DNA of 64,000 nucleotides. Origin: Haematomicrobium sanguinis DSM 21259. Lineage in GTDB: Bacteria; Actinomycetota; Actinomycetes; Actinomycetales; Micrococcaceae. The stretch's first letter is position 1, and every line of letters begins with the position of its first letter. Positions 63,606 to 64,000 of this stretch are shown here, one piece after another. The stretch is taken from contig NZ_JIAG01000009.1 in assembly GCF_000688395.1 (NCBI RefSeq), forward strand, positions 62,001 through 126,000. The letters are read 5' to 3'. The notes beneath the pieces are model-generated. The model worked only from the letters and a program-made list of their open reading frames with translations, made no database searches and was not told the DNA's origin. The translations under genes and the position numbers were made by a program.

Positions 63606-64000
63606 CTAGACTGCCCGCAATTGCGGGGCGGTGACCCGGGTGAGACGGGAGAGGTTGAGGTTGTCCAGGACGTCGAGGCTGTCCTGATATTGGTTGAAGG
63701 TATAGAGGTGCAGGCCCGGGGCGCCGGCATCGAGGGCGGCTTGGGCGAGGTCGGTGGTCGCTTGTATTCCGGCTTTCCGGCGGGCGGCGTCATCGCTTGT
63801 GGAGAGCTTGTCTAAGAGCGGTGCGGGGATCTCGATGCCGGCCATTTCGCTGATTCGTGCGACGCGCCGGGGAACCGTGAGCGGCATGATGCCGGGGATG
63901 ATTGGGATGGTGACTCCGGCGCGGCGTGCTCTGGTGAGGAGATTCTCATAGGCGCGGGGGTCGAAGAAAACTTGGGTGAGCGCGAAGTCGGCGCCGGCCG
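63606..64000 (-). CDS. metF: 5,10-methylenetetrahydrofolate reductase MetF, C-terminal part (cut by window end)
   Basis: The minus-strand frame is open to the window end. Visible parts are GADFALTQVFFDPRAYENLL, GVTIPIIPGIMPLTVPRRVA, and the C-terminal LHLYTFNQYQDSLDVLDNLN with the typical HxYTxN start of the last strand. MetF makes the methyl-tetrahydrofolate used by MetE, which follows immediately. The three genes metF-metE-metY form a methionine operon. The N-terminus lies outside the window. Confidence 0.93.
   Translation of the reverse strand, partial: AGADFALTQVFFDPRAYENLLTRARRAGVTIPIIPGIMPLTVPRRVARISEMAGIEIPAPLLDKLSTSDDAARRKAGIQATTDLAQAALDAGAPGLHLYTFNQYQDSLDVLDNLNLSRLTRVTAPQLRAV

Overview
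The window is a chromosomal segment of a GC-rich Gram-positive bacterium of the phylum Actinomycetota. Markers seen here are RbpA, a Pup-ligation system (pup, dop, pafA, mpa), a fused PafBC regulator, mycothiol ligase MshC, a mycoredoxin, a polyprenol-phosphate mannose synthase and a TatA/TatC pair. A single-chain PafBC is known from Arthrobacter-like Micrococcales, so that order is the best guess; species cannot be named. There are no insertion sequences, phage genes or CRISPR arrays; this is ordinary core chromosome. From about 7 to 33 kb the gene order resembles Mycobacterium tuberculosis (rbpA-ppm1, helY-tatC-tatA-pafBC-pafA, pup-dop-mpa-trmI, PAC2, mshC, uppP, DUF5703, M20 peptidase; recalled from memory).

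Layout. 1-7 kb: end of a peptide deformylase gene, an S9 peptidase, an RlmA-like rRNA methyltransferase, NfeD and SPFH membrane proteins, and an ABC exporter. 7-17 kb: RbpA, Ppm1, amidohydrolase, HelY helicase, Tat translocase, PafBC. 17-27 kb: two FKBP isomerases, then a tight minus-strand pupylation operon (HAD phosphatase, site-2-type protease, TrmI, Mpa, Dop, Pup, an 88-residue unknown, PafA). The 20S proteasome genes prcBA, normally between pup and pafA, are absent from this locus. 27-34 kb: PAC2 protein, MshC, UppP, an aldo/keto reductase fold lacking its catalytic residues, small conserved proteins, M20 peptidase, tRNA-Leu(GAG), a hydrolase. 34-40.5 kb: a fatty acyl-CoA module (MaoC hydratase, FabG4-type reductase, thiolase, TetR regulator, FadE5-type dehydrogenase). 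40.5-46 kb: alpha-glucan genes glgM/glgA and glgC, and PepN. 46-54 kb: two lipoate ligase/transferase-family proteins, L31 type B, a flavin monooxygenase, AzlCD, mycoredoxin, a Tat-exported phospholipase C and an excalibur protein. 54-58.5 kb: class Ib ribonucleotide reductase nrdHIE-(deaminase)-nrdF. 59-64 kb: a LysR regulator and metY-metE-metF.

Expression signals form a pattern. Twelve genes have a TANNNT -10 box 6-7 bases before the start codon, which predicts leaderless transcripts. Many gene ends carry long, often perfect inverted repeats (10-28 bp arms), mostly without a U-tract. At pafBC both signals merge: its -10 box lies inside the terminator of the preceding FKBP gene.

The most unusual points are the Pup system without adjacent proteasome genes but with an Mpa that keeps a GQYL tail, the translationally coupled 88-residue unknown in the prcBA position, the catalytically empty aldo/keto reductase, the domain-swapped lipoate ligase, and a blasticidin-S-deaminase-like gene inside the nrd operon.
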